Assembly (NCBI GenBank): GCA_028712475.1
Contig: JAQTQB010000003.1
Span: 248,001-312,000 of the forward strand
Direction: 5' to 3'
Source of the DNA: Verrucomicrobiales bacterium
Lineage (GTDB): Bacteria; Verrucomicrobiota; Verrucomicrobiia; Limisphaerales; UBA11358
Length of the DNA stretch: 64,000 nt
Below are positions 45,136 through 55,314 of the stretch, piece after piece. The notes under the pieces were generated by a model that saw only the letters and a program-made list of their open reading frames with translations, had not been told where the DNA came from and searched no databases. Each line of letters begins with the position of its first letter. The first letter of the stretch is position 1. The translations under genes and the position numbers were made by a program.

Positions 45136-45609
45136 TCAGTTTGCGGCTTCGCCGGATCCAACGCAGAACGCCTGGATCTTCTCCACCGCCTCGGTATAAC
45201 CTCGCCGCCCTTCGGGGGAAAAATCTTCGCGGAAACTCAAATCCACGGCGGGAATCGTCAGCCACCAGGCCTGGGGGACCTGGCCGAACACGTCGCGGGA
45301 CAGCGCGAGCATGGTGCGCGGGTCGGCGGCGTGGGCCATCAGTTGCGAGGTGTCATTGGGGGCGAGCCGGCGGAACTGGACTTCCTTGGGCGCGTCCACG
45401 GCGGCATCCACAAAGATCACGGTCCGCGCGAGCGAGATGGGGGCGGCATGTTCGGGCGAGAGCTGCTGGCAGACGAGCGTGCGCACGCCGGGCAGCCGCA
45501 GATTGCCCACGGCCTCGGCCACGCGCGGGCCGACGCCATCGTCGCCGCGCAGCGTGTTGCCGTAGCCGATGACGAGGATTTCGGTTTCAATGGATGCTTC
45601 GCAGTTCAT
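45136..45609 (-). CDS. hoxW: hydrogenase maturation protease (HoxW-like)
   Basis: 157 residues from ATG 45609; longer in-frame starts run through a palindrome. The start EILVIGYGNTLRGDDGVGPR is the conserved HyaD/HybD/HoxW N-terminus, whose Glu/Asp binds nickel. VIFVDAAVDAPKEV and FRRLAPNDTSQLMAHAADP (with a metal-binding His) follow. The protease removes the C-terminal peptide of the large subunit after Ni insertion. hoxH next door ends [13 protein letters not shown]..., cut after His. It is the last gene of the minus-strand hox operon. Confidence 0.92.
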   Translation of the reverse strand: MNCEASIETEILVIGYGNTLRGDDGVGPRVAEAVGNLRLPGVRTLVCQQLSPEHAAPISLARTVIFVDAAVDAPKEVQFRRLAPNDTSQLMAHAADPRTMLALSRDVFGQVPQAWWLTIPAVDLSFREDFSPEGRRGYTEAVEKIQAFCVGSGEAAN

Positions 45610-45619
45610 AAAAAAGTTT

Positions 45620-45661
45620 GCCGGCGGGGTAACGACCCAAACCCCACGCTCCCCCGCCGGC
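45620..45661. repeat. hairpin between hoxH and hoxW
   Basis: Perfect 10-bp arms GCCGGCGGGG / CCCCGCCGGC with T-runs on both sides (TTTTTTT on plus, CTTTTTT on minus just before the hoxW ATG). It could terminate or attenuate transcription entering hoxW. Another palindromic patch, with gcgggctgaagcccgc, fills 45699-45772. Confidence 0.75.
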
Positions 45662-45776
45662 GTTTTTTTGTCCAACCCAACCCAGACAAAAATTTCAGGT
45701 GCGCGGCGTTCATGCCGCTTCACCGTCCAACGCAATTCGCGCGTTGATGCGGGCTGAAGCCCGCGCTCTAAAAAAT

Positions 45777-47201
45777 TCAGCCGCGCATCGCCTCGTTCAA
45801 CACCGAGCCGTCCGGCGCGATCAACCGGACATGCAATGGCATCTGTCCGACCGCGTGCGTCGAGCAGCTCAAGCACGGGTCGTAGCAGCGGATGCCGTGC
45901 TCGACGCGGTTGAGCATCGGCTCCGGAATCGTGCTGCCACGGACATAATGCCGCGCGATCTGCGCGACGGTCTGGTTCATCGCCAGATTGTTCTGGCCGG
46001 TGGCGACGATGAGATTCACCTTTTGCAACAGGCCGTTGCGATCCACGGTGTAATCGTGGAACAGCGTGCCGCGCGGGGCTTCGCTCACGCCCACGCCGCG
46101 CAAATTGTTGATGCCGGCATCGGCCCGGAGGTGGTCGCTCAACAAACCGGGGTCGTCCATGTAACGCTCGACGTATTCAAGCGAGGCGAGAATTTCGATC
46201 AGCCGCGCATAGTGGTAAAGGAATGAAGACGTGACGGCGCCGTGACCGAGCTTCTTGAATTTTTTCAGTTCCGCATCCGCCTTCGGCACGCCCATCTGCT
46301 GGCACAAATTCAAGCGCGCGAGCGGGCCGACGCGATACATGCCCGCCGGAAAACCGAGCGGCTTGTAGTAAGGCGATTTGAGATACGACGAGCCCTGCAC
46401 CGATTCGCCGATGTAATCCAGGTAATTTTGAACATCCAGCTGGTCGGCGATGATGCTGCCGCTGCTGTCGGTGAAACGCAGCTTGCCGCCGTGATGTTCC
46501 CAGGTGCCGTCTTCCGCGACGAGGCCCATGAACAGCGACGGAAAATTGCCGTAAATCTGAATCTCGCGCTGGTGCGTCTCCATCGTTTTCTTCCAGAGAT
46601 CGAACGCGACTTGCGTGGTGGCGAAGGCTTCGGGCAGCCAGGCGCGGATTTTTTCGCGGCCTTCCTTCGTGAGCGCGCTGCGCACGCCGCCGGGCACGGC
46701 CCACGCGGGATGAATTTTTTTGTCGCCGAGAATCTCGATGATTTCCTGGCCGAACTGGCGCAGGCGGATGCCGGCGCGGGCCAGTTCCTTGTTCGCCCCA
46801 ATCAATCCGAAAACATTGCGCTGTGCCGGCGCGGTGTCCCAGCCGAGCAAAAAGTCCGGCGCGCTCAAATGAAAGAAACTCAACGCGTGGCTTTGGATGA
46901 TCTGGCCGAGGTTCATCAGGCGGCGCAATTTATCGGCGGCGGGCGGGATGTTCACGGCCATGAGCGCATCGCCGGCCTTGGCCGACGCGAGCGTGTGGCT
47001 CACCGGACAAATGCCGCAGATGCGCTGCGTGATGCCGGGCATTTCGGTGTAAGGCCGGCCTTCGCAAAATTTCTCAAAGCCGCGAAACTCGACGACATGA
47101 AACTCCGCGTCGGACACATTCCCGGCGTCGTCCATGTAGATGCTGATCTTGGCGTGGCCCTCGATGCGGGTCACCGGATCAATGATGATGCGTTTTGACA
47201 T
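45777..47201 (-). CDS. hoxH: NAD-linked [NiFe] hydrogenase large subunit HoxH
   Basis: 474 residues from ATG 47201 ([19 protein letters not shown]); the upstream in-frame extension is repeat DNA. The active-site cysteines are the N-terminal pair in [15 protein letters not shown] and the C-terminal pair in [16 protein letters not shown] 25-residue tail after the His is the peptide removed at maturation. Length and the [10 protein letters not shown] form fit group 3d bidirectional enzymes. It catalyses reversible H2 oxidation and sits in the soluble HoxEFUYH complex. hoxY is upstream, hoxW downstream. Confidence 0.96.
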   Translation of the reverse strand: MSKRIIIDPVTRIEGHAKISIYMDDAGNVSDAEFHVVEFRGFEKFCEGRPYTEMPGITQRICGICPVSHTLASAKAGDALMAVNIPPAADKLRRLMNLGQIIQSHALSFFHLSAPDFLLGWDTAPAQRNVFGLIGANKELARAGIRLRQFGQEIIEILGDKKIHPAWAVPGGVRSALTKEGREKIRAWLPEAFATTQVAFDLWKKTMETHQREIQIYGNFPSLFMGLVAEDGTWEHHGGKLRFTDSSGSIIADQLDVQNYLDYIGESVQGSSYLKSPYYKPLGFPAGMYRVGPLARLNLCQQMGVPKADAELKKFKKLGHGAVTSSFLYHYARLIEILASLEYVERYMDDPGLLSDHLRADAGINNLRGVGVSEAPRGTLFHDYTVDRNGLLQKVNLIVATGQNNLAMNQTVAQIARHYVRGSTIPEPMLNRVEHGIRCYDPCLSCSTHAVGQMPLHVRLIAPDGSVLNEAMRG

Positions 47202-47254
47202 AATGTGTGATGCGTGATGCGTGATGCGTGAATTCACGCATCACTCGTCACGGT

Positions 47255-47800
47255 TTATCCAAATTTCAATTGTTCGCCTTCCAGCTTCGGCGCGGTTCCG
47301 GCCAGCAGTTGCGCGACCAGGGCTTTGATCCGCGCGGCGGGCGGCGGGCAGCCGGGCAAAAAGTGTTCGACATAGACCATTTCATGCACGGGCCGCACAT
47401 GTTCGAGCAGTTGCGGCACGATGCCGTCGGCCTTCGGCACGCTGGGATTGTTTTGCGCATTTTCGACATAGGCGCGCTGCAACACATTTTCCGCGTTATC
47501 AATCCCAAGCTGGTTGCGCATGGCCGGGACATTGCCGGTGACGGCGCAGTCGCCGAAAGACACGAGAACCTTCGTCCGCGCGCGGATTTTGTGCAGGATT
47601 TCCAGATTGTCCCCGTTGCAGACCGCGCCTTCGATCAGGCACAGATCCACGTTTTCGGGATAATTTTTCACGTCCACGACCGGGCTGTAAACGAGTTCCA
47701 CCGCGTCGGCGAGATCAATCAGAAACTCGTCGAGGTCGAGGAACGACATGTGGCAGCCGGAACAGCCGCCCAACCAAACTGTGGCCAAACGAATCTTCAT
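47255..47800 (-). CDS. hoxY: NAD-linked [NiFe] hydrogenase small subunit HoxY
   Basis: 181 residues, the short form lacking the membrane-type C-terminus. The proximal [4Fe-4S] ligands are CSGC in [18 protein letters not shown], a Cys in [22 protein letters not shown] and [12 protein letters not shown]. It relays electrons from HoxH to the diaphorase part (HoxU). The gene lies 8 bp after hoxU. The 53-bp gap before hoxH is a gtgatgc tandem plus inverted repeat. Confidence 0.95.
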   Translation of the reverse strand: MKIRLATVWLGGCSGCHMSFLDLDEFLIDLADAVELVYSPVVDVKNYPENVDLCLIEGAVCNGDNLEILHKIRARTKVLVSFGDCAVTGNVPAMRNQLGIDNAENVLQRAYVENAQNNPSVPKADGIVPQLLEHVRPVHEMVYVEHFLPGCPPPAARIKALVAQLLAGTAPKLEGEQLKFG

Positions 47801-47808
47801 AAATTATT

Positions 47809-48531
47809 TTAATCGGCGGCGACCCATTGTTTCTTTTCGCGGGCGGTGACGATGAATTCCAGTTTGTCGCGGTCGTGTTCCATTTCGCCCGTCGTCAAAC
47901 CTTTGTGGAACAGAGCGCCCGTGGGACAGGCCATGACGCATTTGCCGCATTCGGTGCAGGAATCGGAATCGCCCCACGGCTGGTTAAGGTCGGTGATGAT
48001 CTTTGATCTGCCGCCGCGCCCGGCGACGTTCTTCGTGCCTGCGCCCTCGATGTGCCAGCAGACGCGGACGCAGCGCGTGCAAAGGATGCAGCGGTTGTGG
48101 TCCATGCCAAACAGCCGGTGCGTGGTGTCCACGCCCCATTTCGGGAACGTGTAATCGTAGCGGACATGCTCCATGCCCTGCGAATACGCGAGCGTCTGCA
48201 ATTCACAGTGGCCGTTGGACACGCACACCGCGCAGACGTGGTTGCGTTCGGCAAAAAGCAGTTCCAGAATCATGCGGCGATATTTTTGCAGCCGCCCGCC
48301 CTGGGTCTTGATCTCCATGCCCTCGGCGACTTTCGTGGTGCAGGCCGGCAGCAGTTTCGGGGTTCCGGTGATTTCCACGATGCACAGGCGGCACGCGCCC
48401 ACGTCGTAAACGCCTTCGAGATGGCACAGCGTTGGAATCTTGATGCCAGCCTCGGTCGCGGCCTGCAACACCGTGGCACCTTCCTCGGCGCTGATCTGCT
48501 TGCCATCAATGGTCAATGTTTTCGCAGCCAT
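47809..48531 (-). CDS. hoxU: hydrogenase diaphorase iron-sulfur subunit HoxU
   Basis: 240 residues from ATG 48531 ([20 protein letters not shown]). It is homologous to the N-terminal part of complex I NuoG. The [2Fe-2S] ligands are in [19 protein letters not shown] His-Cys3 cluster follows ([16 protein letters not shown]), then two ferredoxin-type [4Fe-4S] clusters: [16 protein letters not shown] and [16 protein letters not shown]. It wires HoxF/E to HoxY. It ends 8 bp before hoxY and starts 4 bp after the hoxF stop. Confidence 0.95.
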   Translation of the reverse strand: MAAKTLTIDGKQISAEEGATVLQAATEAGIKIPTLCHLEGVYDVGACRLCIVEITGTPKLLPACTTKVAEGMEIKTQGGRLQKYRRMILELLFAERNHVCAVCVSNGHCELQTLAYSQGMEHVRYDYTFPKWGVDTTHRLFGMDHNRCILCTRCVRVCWHIEGAGTKNVAGRGGRSKIITDLNQPWGDSDSCTECGKCVMACPTGALFHKGLTTGEMEHDRDKLEFIVTAREKKQWVAAD

Positions 48532-48535
48532 AAAA

Positions 48536-50182
48536 TTATTTCGTCGCGAGTTCGGGTTGGTTCGCCGCGCCGCTGCCACGCGGGCCAAAGGGATCGGGCT
48601 GGAGCAGCGCCTCGTATTCGTTGCGGAAAAACCGCAGCGTGCTCAACGTCGGGTTCGGCGCGGTCTGGCCGAGGCCGCAGAGACTGGTGTTTTTCACCAT
48701 GTCGCAAAGTTCTTCGAGCTTCGCCAGGTCGCGGGCGGTGGCCTGCCGGTTGGCAATCTTGTCGAGAAGGTTGTGCATCTGCACCGTGCCTGCGCGGCAG
48801 GGGATGCATTTGCCGCAGGATTCATCCATGCAGAACTCCATGAAGAAGCGCGCGATCTCGACCATGTTCGTGCTGTCGTCCATCACGATCATGCCGCCCG
48901 AACCCATGATCGAGCCGAGTTTGCCGAGCGATTCGTAATCCACCGGCGTGTCGAGGTGCTGCGATGGAATGCAGCCGCCCGAAGGTCCGCCGGTCTGCAC
49001 CGCCTTGATCGTGCCGCCGTCAGGTGCGCCGCCGCCCATTTCCTCGACGATGACGCGCAACGGCGTGCCCATCGGCACTTCGATGAGGCCGGTGTTTTTA
49101 ATCTTGCCCGCGAGCGCAAAAACCTTGGTGCCCTTGCTTTTTTCCGTGCCGATGCCCGCGAACCATTCCGCGCCCTTGCGGTAAATTGCCGGGACGTTGG
49201 CGAAGGTTTCGACGTTGTTCAGCAGTGTCGGGCAGCCGAACAATCCGCTTTCCGCCGGGAACGGCGGACGCGGACGCGGCGTGCCGCGCTTGCCTTCGAC
49301 CGACGCCATGAGCGCGGTTTCCTCGCCGCAGACGAATGCGCCGGCGCCGATGCGGATATCAATGTTGAAATTGAACGGGGATTCAAAAATGCCCGCGCCG
49401 AGCAGGCCGTGCTGCTTGGCCTGTTTGATGGCGATTTGGAGATGGCTGATGGCGAGCGGATATTCTGCGCGCACATAAATAAATCCCTGATCCGCGCCCA
49501 CGGCGTAAGCGGCGATGGCCATGCCTTCGAGCACGCTGTGCGGATCGCTTTCCAAAACGCTGCGGTCCATGAACGCGCCGGGATCGCCTTCGTCGGCGTT
49601 GCAGATGACGTATTTTCGCGCGCCCGGAGATTTGGCCACCGTGCCCCATTTGAGGCCGGTGGGAAATCCCGCGCCGCCGCGTCCGCGCAAACCGCTCTTC
49701 ACCATCGCTTCGACGACATCTTTCGGCGTCATCTCGTGCAACACCTCGTGCAGCGCCTGGTAGCCGTCCGCCGTGATGTAGCTCTCGATGCGTTCGGGAT
49801 CAACCACGCCGCTGTTCGCGAGCACGATGGAAAATTGTTGCTTGAAAAAGGCCGCGTCGGGATCGGTTTGCGCGGCGTTCGCCTTGCCGCCCTTCAGTGC
49901 GGCGACGATGGACGGCGCATTTCCCGCCGTGACTTTGATATAGAGCGAATTCTGCGGGTCGGCCTGCACGAGCGGGCCTTCGCAACAAAGTTTCATGCAG
50001 CCCACGCCGCGCACCTCGACCTGGTCTTGCAAGCCGGCTTCGGCGACGGCCTTCACCAGTTGTTCCTTGACGCCCTTGGCGTCGGACGACATGCAGCCGG
50101 CGGCCATGCAGCAGCGCAGGACGATTTTTTTGCGCGCCGCCAGTTCCTTTTCTTTGATTGCGATCAGATCGTGGTAAATCAT
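48536..50182 (-). CDS. hoxF: hydrogenase diaphorase NAD/FMN subunit HoxF
   Basis: 548 residues from ATG 50182. The N-terminal thioredoxin-like [2Fe-2S] domain (about 1-110) has [14 protein letters not shown] and [12 protein letters not shown]. The NuoF-like core binds NAD and [33 protein letters not shown] and [19 protein letters not shown]. The C-terminal [4Fe-4S] ligands are in [14 protein letters not shown] and [14 protein letters not shown]. It reduces NAD+ with electrons from H2, or the reverse. Its ATG overlaps the hoxE stop (ATGA). Confidence 0.96.
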   Translation of the reverse strand: MIYHDLIAIKEKELAARKKIVLRCCMAAGCMSSDAKGVKEQLVKAVAEAGLQDQVEVRGVGCMKLCCEGPLVQADPQNSLYIKVTAGNAPSIVAALKGGKANAAQTDPDAAFFKQQFSIVLANSGVVDPERIESYITADGYQALHEVLHEMTPKDVVEAMVKSGLRGRGGAGFPTGLKWGTVAKSPGARKYVICNADEGDPGAFMDRSVLESDPHSVLEGMAIAAYAVGADQGFIYVRAEYPLAISHLQIAIKQAKQHGLLGAGIFESPFNFNIDIRIGAGAFVCGEETALMASVEGKRGTPRPRPPFPAESGLFGCPTLLNNVETFANVPAIYRKGAEWFAGIGTEKSKGTKVFALAGKIKNTGLIEVPMGTPLRVIVEEMGGGAPDGGTIKAVQTGGPSGGCIPSQHLDTPVDYESLGKLGSIMGSGGMIVMDDSTNMVEIARFFMEFCMDESCGKCIPCRAGTVQMHNLLDKIANRQATARDLAKLEELCDMVKNTSLCGLGQTAPNPTLSTLRFFRNEYEALLQPDPFGPRGSGAANQPELATK

Positions 50183-50706
50183 TTTGCCACCCACTGGTTG
50201 ATTTGTTCGAGCGCAGATCCGGGCGTGGCGCGCGGCGTGACCGTGCCGTCATAAACCACCGCCGGGGCGATGCCGCACGCGCCGATGCAGCGCGCGGTGA
50301 GCAATGACAGCTTGTTGTCCGCCGTCGTCTCGCCGGCCTTGATCTTGTATTTTTCCTGGATGCCGTTGAGGATTTTATCCGCGCCCTTCACATAGCACGC
50401 CGTGCCGAGGCAGACGACGCAGGTGTGTTCGCCCTGCGGCTTGAGCTGGAAGAAATGATAGAAAGTGGCGACACCATAGACCCGGCTCGGCGGCAATTTC
50501 AATTTGCAGGAGACAAACAGCAGCAGGTCATCTTCGAGGTAGCCGAACAGTTCCTGGGCCTTGTGCAGAATCTCGATCAAGGCATCCTGCCGGAACTGAT
50601 GCTTCTTCATATGCACTTCAAGAATCTTGAAGCGCTTGTCGCCGCTGGCGTGTTCGAAAATGACCTTCAGCCGGCTTTGTGTTTTATGTTCGTTCGTAAC
50701 AGTCAT
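50179..50706 (-). CDS. hoxE: hydrogenase diaphorase subunit HoxE
   Basis: 175 residues, homologous to NuoE. The [2Fe-2S] thioredoxin-like domain shows VVCLGTACYVKGADKIL and ARCIGACGIAPAVVYDG. YGVATFYHFFQLKPQG is a hallmark of the family. HoxE links the diaphorase to partners such as ferredoxin or the membrane in cyanobacterial-type enzymes. It is the first gene of hoxEFUYHW. The 232-bp gap to divergent guaB (50707-50938) should contain promoters, but no convincing boxes were found. Confidence 0.95.
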   Translation of the reverse strand: MTVTNEHKTQSRLKVIFEHASGDKRFKILEVHMKKHQFRQDALIEILHKAQELFGYLEDDLLLFVSCKLKLPPSRVYGVATFYHFFQLKPQGEHTCVVCLGTACYVKGADKILNGIQEKYKIKAGETTADNKLSLLTARCIGACGIAPAVVYDGTVTPRATPGSALEQINQWVAK

Positions 50707-50938
50707 GGTGGCTTTTGTTAACGGGCTGAACCTGGCATCGCCCCGATTTTTAATCAGTAATAATTATCCGAATCAAGAAAATGCAACCCATCGCTAATGA
50801 CAACCATAGTGGTGAGGCGGGTGCTGCTCTCCACAGAATTTGGTTTTATTTTCTCTTTTTTTGCGGTGGGTTGGTTGAATCTGGCATTCAACTGGAATTT
50901 TTCTTGCCAAACCGGCCCGCCAGCCGGCATTTTCCGAC

Positions 50939-52504
50939 ATGGCAGCGACGCGCAAATCCACTTACGACGATCCGTTCTACCAGACGGCGGACAAATTTTT
51001 CACGGCCAACAGCAAGGTCGGCCTCACGTTCGACGACATCACGCTGGCGACGCTTTACTCCGAGGTGCTGCCGCGCGACACGCAGCTCGACATCTCGCTC
51101 GCGGAAAGTCTGCACCTGAACATCCCGGTGATTTCGTCCGACATGGACACCGTGACCGAATCGCGCATGGCGATTGCGATGGCGCTCAACGGCGGACTCG
51201 GCCTCATCCATTACAACATGCCGGATCGCGAACAGCTTTCGCAGGTCAGCCGCGTGAAATATCACGTCCAGGGTTTGATCCAGGAGCCGATCAAAGTTTC
51301 TCCCGACCAGCTTATCGGCGACGTGCTGGCGCTGATCGAACAGAAAAAATTCGGCTTCAGCACGTTTCCCGTCGTGGACGCGAAGGGAATCCTCGTCGGC
51401 CTCTTGTCCGGCCACGTCGTCAAGCCGCGTTACGCCGCCAAGAAAGTTTCCGATGCGCTCACGCCGCGCAAACAGGTTCACACCATCACGAAAAAAGAAC
51501 TTGGCAAGGATCCGATCGCGCGCGCCGACAAGTTTTTCACCGAACACATCGGCATCCACAAGCTGCTCGTCGTGGATGAAGACGACCAGCTTCTCGGACT
51601 CATCACGATGAGCGATGTCGAGCGCATCACGCAGGAACGCAAGGCGCAGTTCAAGCCCGCGCGCGATGCACATTTCCGCCTCGTCTGCGGCGCGGCGGTT
51701 TCCGCCACGCGCAACGCTTTTGGCGAACTCGACCGCGAACGCATCTTGAACCACGCTGGCGAACTCGTGGAGCGCGGCGTGGATGTCATCGCCGTTTCCA
51801 CCGCGCACGGCCACAGCAAAGGCGTGGGCGACATGGTGCGCGTATTGCGCGACGCCTTTCCGAAATTGCCCATCATCGCCGGCAATGTGACGAGCGCGGC
51901 GGGCGTGGAATATCTGGCCGACTGCGGCGCGAACGCCATCAAGGTCGGGCAGGGGCCGGGCTCCATCTGCACCACGCGCATCGTCGCGGGCGTGGGCATT
52001 CCGCAGATGACGGCGCTTTATGTCTGCTCACTGGCGGCGAAGAAGAAGAAAGTTTCCATCCTGGCCGACGGCGGCATCACGAAATCCGGCGACATCGTGA
52101 AGGCGTTGACGCTCGCGCAGTCGGTGATTTGCGGCGGCATCTTTGCCGGTTGCACGGAAGCGCCCGGGGACGTGCTGGAGATCAGCGGCAAACTTTACAA
52201 ACAGTATCGCGGCATGGGCAGCCTGGCGGCAATGAAGTCCGGCAGCGCGGCGCGTTACGGCCACGAGAAGGCCGACACCACGCGCAAGCTCGCCGCCGAA
52301 GGCATCGAGGCGCTCAAGGAGGCGAGCGGCCCGGTGGATCGCGTGCTCGCGCAGCTCATCGGCGGCATCCAGAGCGGCATGGGTTATCTCGGCGCGGCGA
52401 ACCTCACGCAGCTCCGCGAGAAAGCGCGCTACATCCGCGTCAGCCCTGCCGGCCAGCGCGAAGCGGCACCGCATGATGTGGTGGAATTGAAGACGGGGAA
52501 TTAA
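50939..52504 (+). CDS. guaB: inosine-5'-monophosphate dehydrogenase
   Basis: 521 residues. [20 protein letters not shown] and [18 protein letters not shown] open the TIM barrel. A CBS pair (about 110-235) is inserted ([34 protein letters not shown]). The catalytic loop is [15 protein letters not shown] with its cysteine, followed by [27 protein letters not shown] and [14 protein letters not shown]. It converts IMP to XMP with NAD+, the committed step to GMP. It is divergent from hoxE. No terminator is clear in 52505-52589. Confidence 0.96.
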   Translation: MAATRKSTYDDPFYQTADKFFTANSKVGLTFDDITLATLYSEVLPRDTQLDISLAESLHLNIPVISSDMDTVTESRMAIAMALNGGLGLIHYNMPDREQLSQVSRVKYHVQGLIQEPIKVSPDQLIGDVLALIEQKKFGFSTFPVVDAKGILVGLLSGHVVKPRYAAKKVSDALTPRKQVHTITKKELGKDPIARADKFFTEHIGIHKLLVVDEDDQLLGLITMSDVERITQERKAQFKPARDAHFRLVCGAAVSATRNAFGELDRERILNHAGELVERGVDVIAVSTAHGHSKGVGDMVRVLRDAFPKLPIIAGNVTSAAGVEYLADCGANAIKVGQGPGSICTTRIVAGVGIPQMTALYVCSLAAKKKKVSILADGGITKSGDIVKALTLAQSVICGGIFAGCTEAPGDVLEISGKLYKQYRGMGSLAAMKSGSAARYGHEKADTTRKLAAEGIEALKEASGPVDRVLAQLIGGIQSGMGYLGAANLTQLREKARYIRVSPAGQREAAPHDVVELKTGN

Positions 52505-52589
52505 CTACAATATCTTCGCCGGCGGGAATGCAGTGTCTGGAAGTGAACCAAAGTGGGTTTGCTGCCTATCCTGTTATTCGGCGGCGTCA

Positions 52590-52943
52590 TCAATTCGGAA
52601 CTGTGATGCAAGGATGAAAAATCGCATAAAAAAACATCAGGACTATCACTGGCGGAATAATCGTGCCTACAATCAGCCACCAACTGAACGGTAAAATAAA
52701 TGTGGAACGACGCTCGGAAATCACCGCAAAGACAGTCCAAGCCAAAGGCACAAACAACAAAATCATCCCGAGACGCCGCAAAAATAATGTCAACTGGCTC
52801 CAGTGAATAGTCCCAAAATTAGAACCCACATGATAAGGCTCATCAGGATAACCATAGCGTCGCAAAATGATAGCCAGCCCGAAAAATCCACAGATCACAG
52901 CCGCAGCTTGAGCCAAACCTAGAAGTGCAATAGTGCGTGACAT
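52590..52943 (-). CDS. small membrane protein of unknown function
   Basis: 117 residues from ATG 52943; a longer frame begins only at a TTG. Three hydrophobic segments are visible: IALLGLAQAAAVICGFFGLA, RRLGMILLFVPLAWTVFAVI and WWLIVGTIIPPVIVLMFF. No domain is recognised. Base composition is lower in GC than guaB, suggesting accessory DNA. It lies between guaB and the zinc-ribbon membrane gene. Confidence 0.5.
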   Translation of the reverse strand: MSRTIALLGLAQAAAVICGFFGLAIILRRYGYPDEPYHVGSNFGTIHWSQLTLFLRRLGMILLFVPLAWTVFAVISERRSTFILPFSWWLIVGTIIPPVIVLMFFYAIFHPCITVPN

Positions 52944-53042
52944 ATTTTTCTTACAGACAATAGGCAGCCAACTTTGCAGCCTTTCCGCTTCATTAGTTTG
53001 AGTGTCTTTCGCATTCAAGTTTCTGTCCAGCAACCATTGAAA

Positions 53043-53267
53043 TTAAAACACAATCGGCTCGTTCAGCTTGCCGCATTGGGAGCAGCGGGAGCGATCCACG
53101 TCCGGGTCGTCGGTGTAAACGAAGCCGCATTTCGTGCAGCGGAACACGCGGTCTTCCGAATGGGTCGGTCCGAACCGGCGGCGGCGCAGCTCGGAATAAA
53201 TCCCCAGGCCGCACAGCGCCCCCAGCAGCACTGAAACGTAGATGATGATGAGCCAGGCGGCAGACAT
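53043..53267 (-). CDS. small membrane protein with zinc ribbon
   Basis: 74 residues. One N-terminal membrane helix (AAWLIIIYVSVLLGALCGLG) is followed by a rubredoxin-like or zinc-ribbon unit with two CxxC knuckles (RCTKCGFVYTDDPDVDRSRC and SQCGKLNEP). The cytoplasmic domain likely binds zinc. The function is unknown. It has its own position between a palindrome (53307-53377) and the preceding membrane gene. Confidence 0.68.
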   Translation of the reverse strand: MSAAWLIIIYVSVLLGALCGLGIYSELRRRRFGPTHSEDRVFRCTKCGFVYTDDPDVDRSRCSQCGKLNEPIVF

Positions 53268-53306
53268 AATTTCAACCCAATAAGAACACCATAGGAAAAA
53301 AAGGTT

Positions 53307-53377
53307 TTTGACGCGAATTACGCGAATTTTCGCTAATTATAAAATAATTCGCGTTGATTCGCGTAATTCGCGTCAAA
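53307..53377. repeat. inverted repeat upstream of the zinc-ribbon gene
   Basis: Arms tttgacgcgaattacgcgaa and the exact complement ttcgcgtaattcgcgtcaaa around an AT-rich loop. A neighbouring attcgtgtctattcgtgtcc tandem supplies the last codons and stop of the TonB-like gene. Confidence 0.92.
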
Positions 53378-53395
53378 CCCTTTCCGCATTCGTGT

Positions 53396-54202
53396 CTATT
53401 CGTGTCCATTGTTGATTGTTGCCGGCGGCACGGTGTGCCAGTTGAAAGTGATCCGGCCAATGGTCAGGCCGGTGGACGGCGTGAAGCGCAGGCTGCGGGC
53501 GATTGCCAGTGCGCGCTGGTCGGCATCGTCGTAACCGCTCGGCGTCAGAACCACGGTGGAAATCACGTTGCCCGCCGCGTCCACCAGCACCTGCACCACG
53601 CATGGTTGCAGCACATCCGCGAACGGCCAGTTCGTCAGGCTGATCTGGGCGGGCAACTGTCGCTGCGCCAGTTCGCCTTCAACCTGCATGGTGGAATTTT
53701 GCGCGAGCACCGGTTCAACCGGCAGCGAAGGAGTGCTCAACGCCAGCGCCGGTTTGAAGTCGAGCGGGGGGCTGGCAGAAAAATCGGCCTGCATCAACCG
53801 GACGAACGCGGCGCCCAGCTTGTCGGCGGAAAACGGCAGCAAGCGCGGCGATTCCGTGTAGCGGAACGACGGCGGTTTCACGTCGGGCATTTTCAGCCAG
53901 ACGGCGGCGGCAAAATCCCGCCGGTGCGGCAGTGCGAACAGCGTCGGGTCGTTGAGCGCGAGCAGTTCATCGGAATCATCGGCGAGTGACAGCGTGGGAA
54001 TGTTGGCGACGGCGCGCGGAACGATCTGCTTTTTTCCGCCGAATAAAAAAACCAAGGCGACATGCGCGGCGAAAACGAGCGCGATGACCACAAGCCAGCG
54101 TTTGCGCGACCAGCCTTCGCTGCGCTTCGGCCCGGCAGGCCAGCTTTCGCCGGGCGGCCTTGATCCGGCAAGCCCAAGTAAATTTGCCGGGGCTTCGTTC
54201 AT
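53396..54202 (-). CDS. TonB-like energy transducer
   Basis: 268 residues. A basic N-terminus leads into one membrane helix (WLVVIALVFAAHVALVFLFG). A periplasmic region follows, with the TonB C-terminal fold: VVQVLVDAAGNVISTVVLTP, then SGYDDADQRALAIARSLRFTP. The proline-rich spacer is short. The last residues (NNGHE) and TAG come from a tandem repeat. It overlaps exbD by 4 bp, so ExbB, ExbD and this protein form one energised import or envelope unit. No TonB-dependent receptor gene is nearby. Confidence 0.82.
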   Translation of the reverse strand: MNEAPANLLGLAGSRPPGESWPAGPKRSEGWSRKRWLVVIALVFAAHVALVFLFGGKKQIVPRAVANIPTLSLADDSDELLALNDPTLFALPHRRDFAAAVWLKMPDVKPPSFRYTESPRLLPFSADKLGAAFVRLMQADFSASPPLDFKPALALSTPSLPVEPVLAQNSTMQVEGELAQRQLPAQISLTNWPFADVLQPCVVQVLVDAAGNVISTVVLTPSGYDDADQRALAIARSLRFTPSTGLTIGRITFNWHTVPPATINNGHE

Positions 54203-54630
54203 GGCTGGGCGGGCGGGTCAAGGATGCGCGGAAGCGTGGCGAGCAGGGCGTTTTGGATGCCGGCGTCGCGCCCGAGGAGTGTGAGATGCACGAGCTGGTC
54301 GTAGGTCACGGTTTTGTCCGCATGGATGAGAAGGGTGAGCGGTTCGCGGGAATTTTTTACCGCATTGACCAGGCTGGATTTCAACTGTGCTTCGCTCACG
54401 ATTTGATTCTCGAAATAAAGCCGTCCATCCGGGCTGACGGCGACGGACACGCTGGGCTTGTCCGTGCCGGGCAGATCGCTGGCGACGGGCGGTTGCAATC
54501 GCATTTGCAGCCCCGGCACCGGCATCAGCGCGGAGAGCAGCAGAAAAATGAGAAGGATGAAAAAGACGGCGGCAAAGGGCGCGACGTCCAGCGAACCGCG
54601 CAGCAACCGGATATTGCGCGTAAATTTCAT
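54199..54630 (-). CDS. exbD: biopolymer transporter ExbD/TolR
   Basis: 143 residues. The single membrane helix near the N-terminus has the family pattern LDVAPFAAVFFILLIFLLLS; the proton-carrying aspartate is in SLDVAPF. The periplasmic part (VSVAVSPDGRLYFENQIVSE, PLTLLIHADKTVTYDQLVHL) is typical ExbD. With ExbB it couples proton flow to TonB motion. It overlaps exbB by one base (TGATG) and the TonB-like gene by 4 bp. Confidence 0.88.
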   Translation of the reverse strand: MKFTRNIRLLRGSLDVAPFAAVFFILLIFLLLSALMPVPGLQMRLQPPVASDLPGTDKPSVSVAVSPDGRLYFENQIVSEAQLKSSLVNAVKNSREPLTLLIHADKTVTYDQLVHLTLLGRDAGIQNALLATLPRILDPPAQP

Positions 54631-55259
54631 CAGGGTTTGTCGTGGCCGTTGCCGTTTTCGGTGACGATGTTGACGATTTCGCCGGCGGCACGTTCCATGT
54701 CCAGGACGATTTTATTGATGCGGCTGACGAGATAATTGTAGCCCGCGTGCGCCGGGATGGCGACGGCGATGCCCGCCGCCGCGCAGATCAGCGCCTGCCA
54801 GATGCCGAGCGACAGCATTCCGAAGTTTGAATACAAACCTTCCTTTCCGATGGCTTTGAAAACCTCCATGAATCCGACCAGCGTGCCGAGCAGTCCCAGC
54901 AGCGGCGCGATTTGCGCGATGGTGGCGAGCAGGTTCAATTTTTCCTCCAGCATCGGCACCTCGACGAGACCGGCTTCCTCGACCGCTTCGCGCACGCGCT
55001 CGCGGCCTTTTTCGCGGTTGAGGATCGCGGTCTTGACAATCCGCGCGACGGGGCCGGGCGTGGCGTCGCAGATGGAGATGGCTTCGACGACATTGTCGCG
55101 CTTGAGCACGTTGCGCACGCCGTTGAGGAACTCGGCGGAGTTGATCTGCGCGCGGTGGCAGTGCAGCACGCGCTCGATGAACACGACGAGGGCGATGGCT
55201 CCGGCAAGCAGGATCAGCCAGATCATCGGCCCGCCATTGGCTAAAAACGTAGGCAACAT
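54630..55259 (-). CDS. exbB: MotA/TolQ/ExbB proton-channel protein
   Basis: 209 residues with three membrane segments: MIWLILLAGAIALVVFIERV, LLATIAQIAPLLGLLGTLVG and QALICAAAGIAVAIPAHAGY. The conserved IAPLLGLLGTLVGFMEVF and GIWQALICAAAGIAVAIPAH blocks are diagnostic. A cytoplasmic helical loop (INSAEFLNGVRNVLKRDNVV) lies between segments 1 and 2. It forms the proton channel with ExbD. First gene of the exbB-exbD-tonB unit. Confidence 0.9.
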   Translation of the reverse strand: MLPTFLANGGPMIWLILLAGAIALVVFIERVLHCHRAQINSAEFLNGVRNVLKRDNVVEAISICDATPGPVARIVKTAILNREKGRERVREAVEEAGLVEVPMLEEKLNLLATIAQIAPLLGLLGTLVGFMEVFKAIGKEGLYSNFGMLSLGIWQALICAAAGIAVAIPAHAGYNYLVSRINKIVLDMERAAGEIVNIVTENGNGHDKP

Positions 55260-55314
55260 GGGAGTGTTATACGGTTCGCGGCGGAAAGTTCAAAGCGCAA
55301 AGTGCAATGCGGCT

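Noticed and set aside
47202..47237. N-terminal extension of HoxH ([12 protein letters not shown])
   Set aside because: It is encoded by a gtgatgc tandem; the ATG at 47201 fits the family start.
50707..50938. sigma-54-like or TTGATT/TTAAAA promoter for hox
   Set aside because: Boxes match the consensus poorly and a 17-bp spacer alone is not enough evidence.
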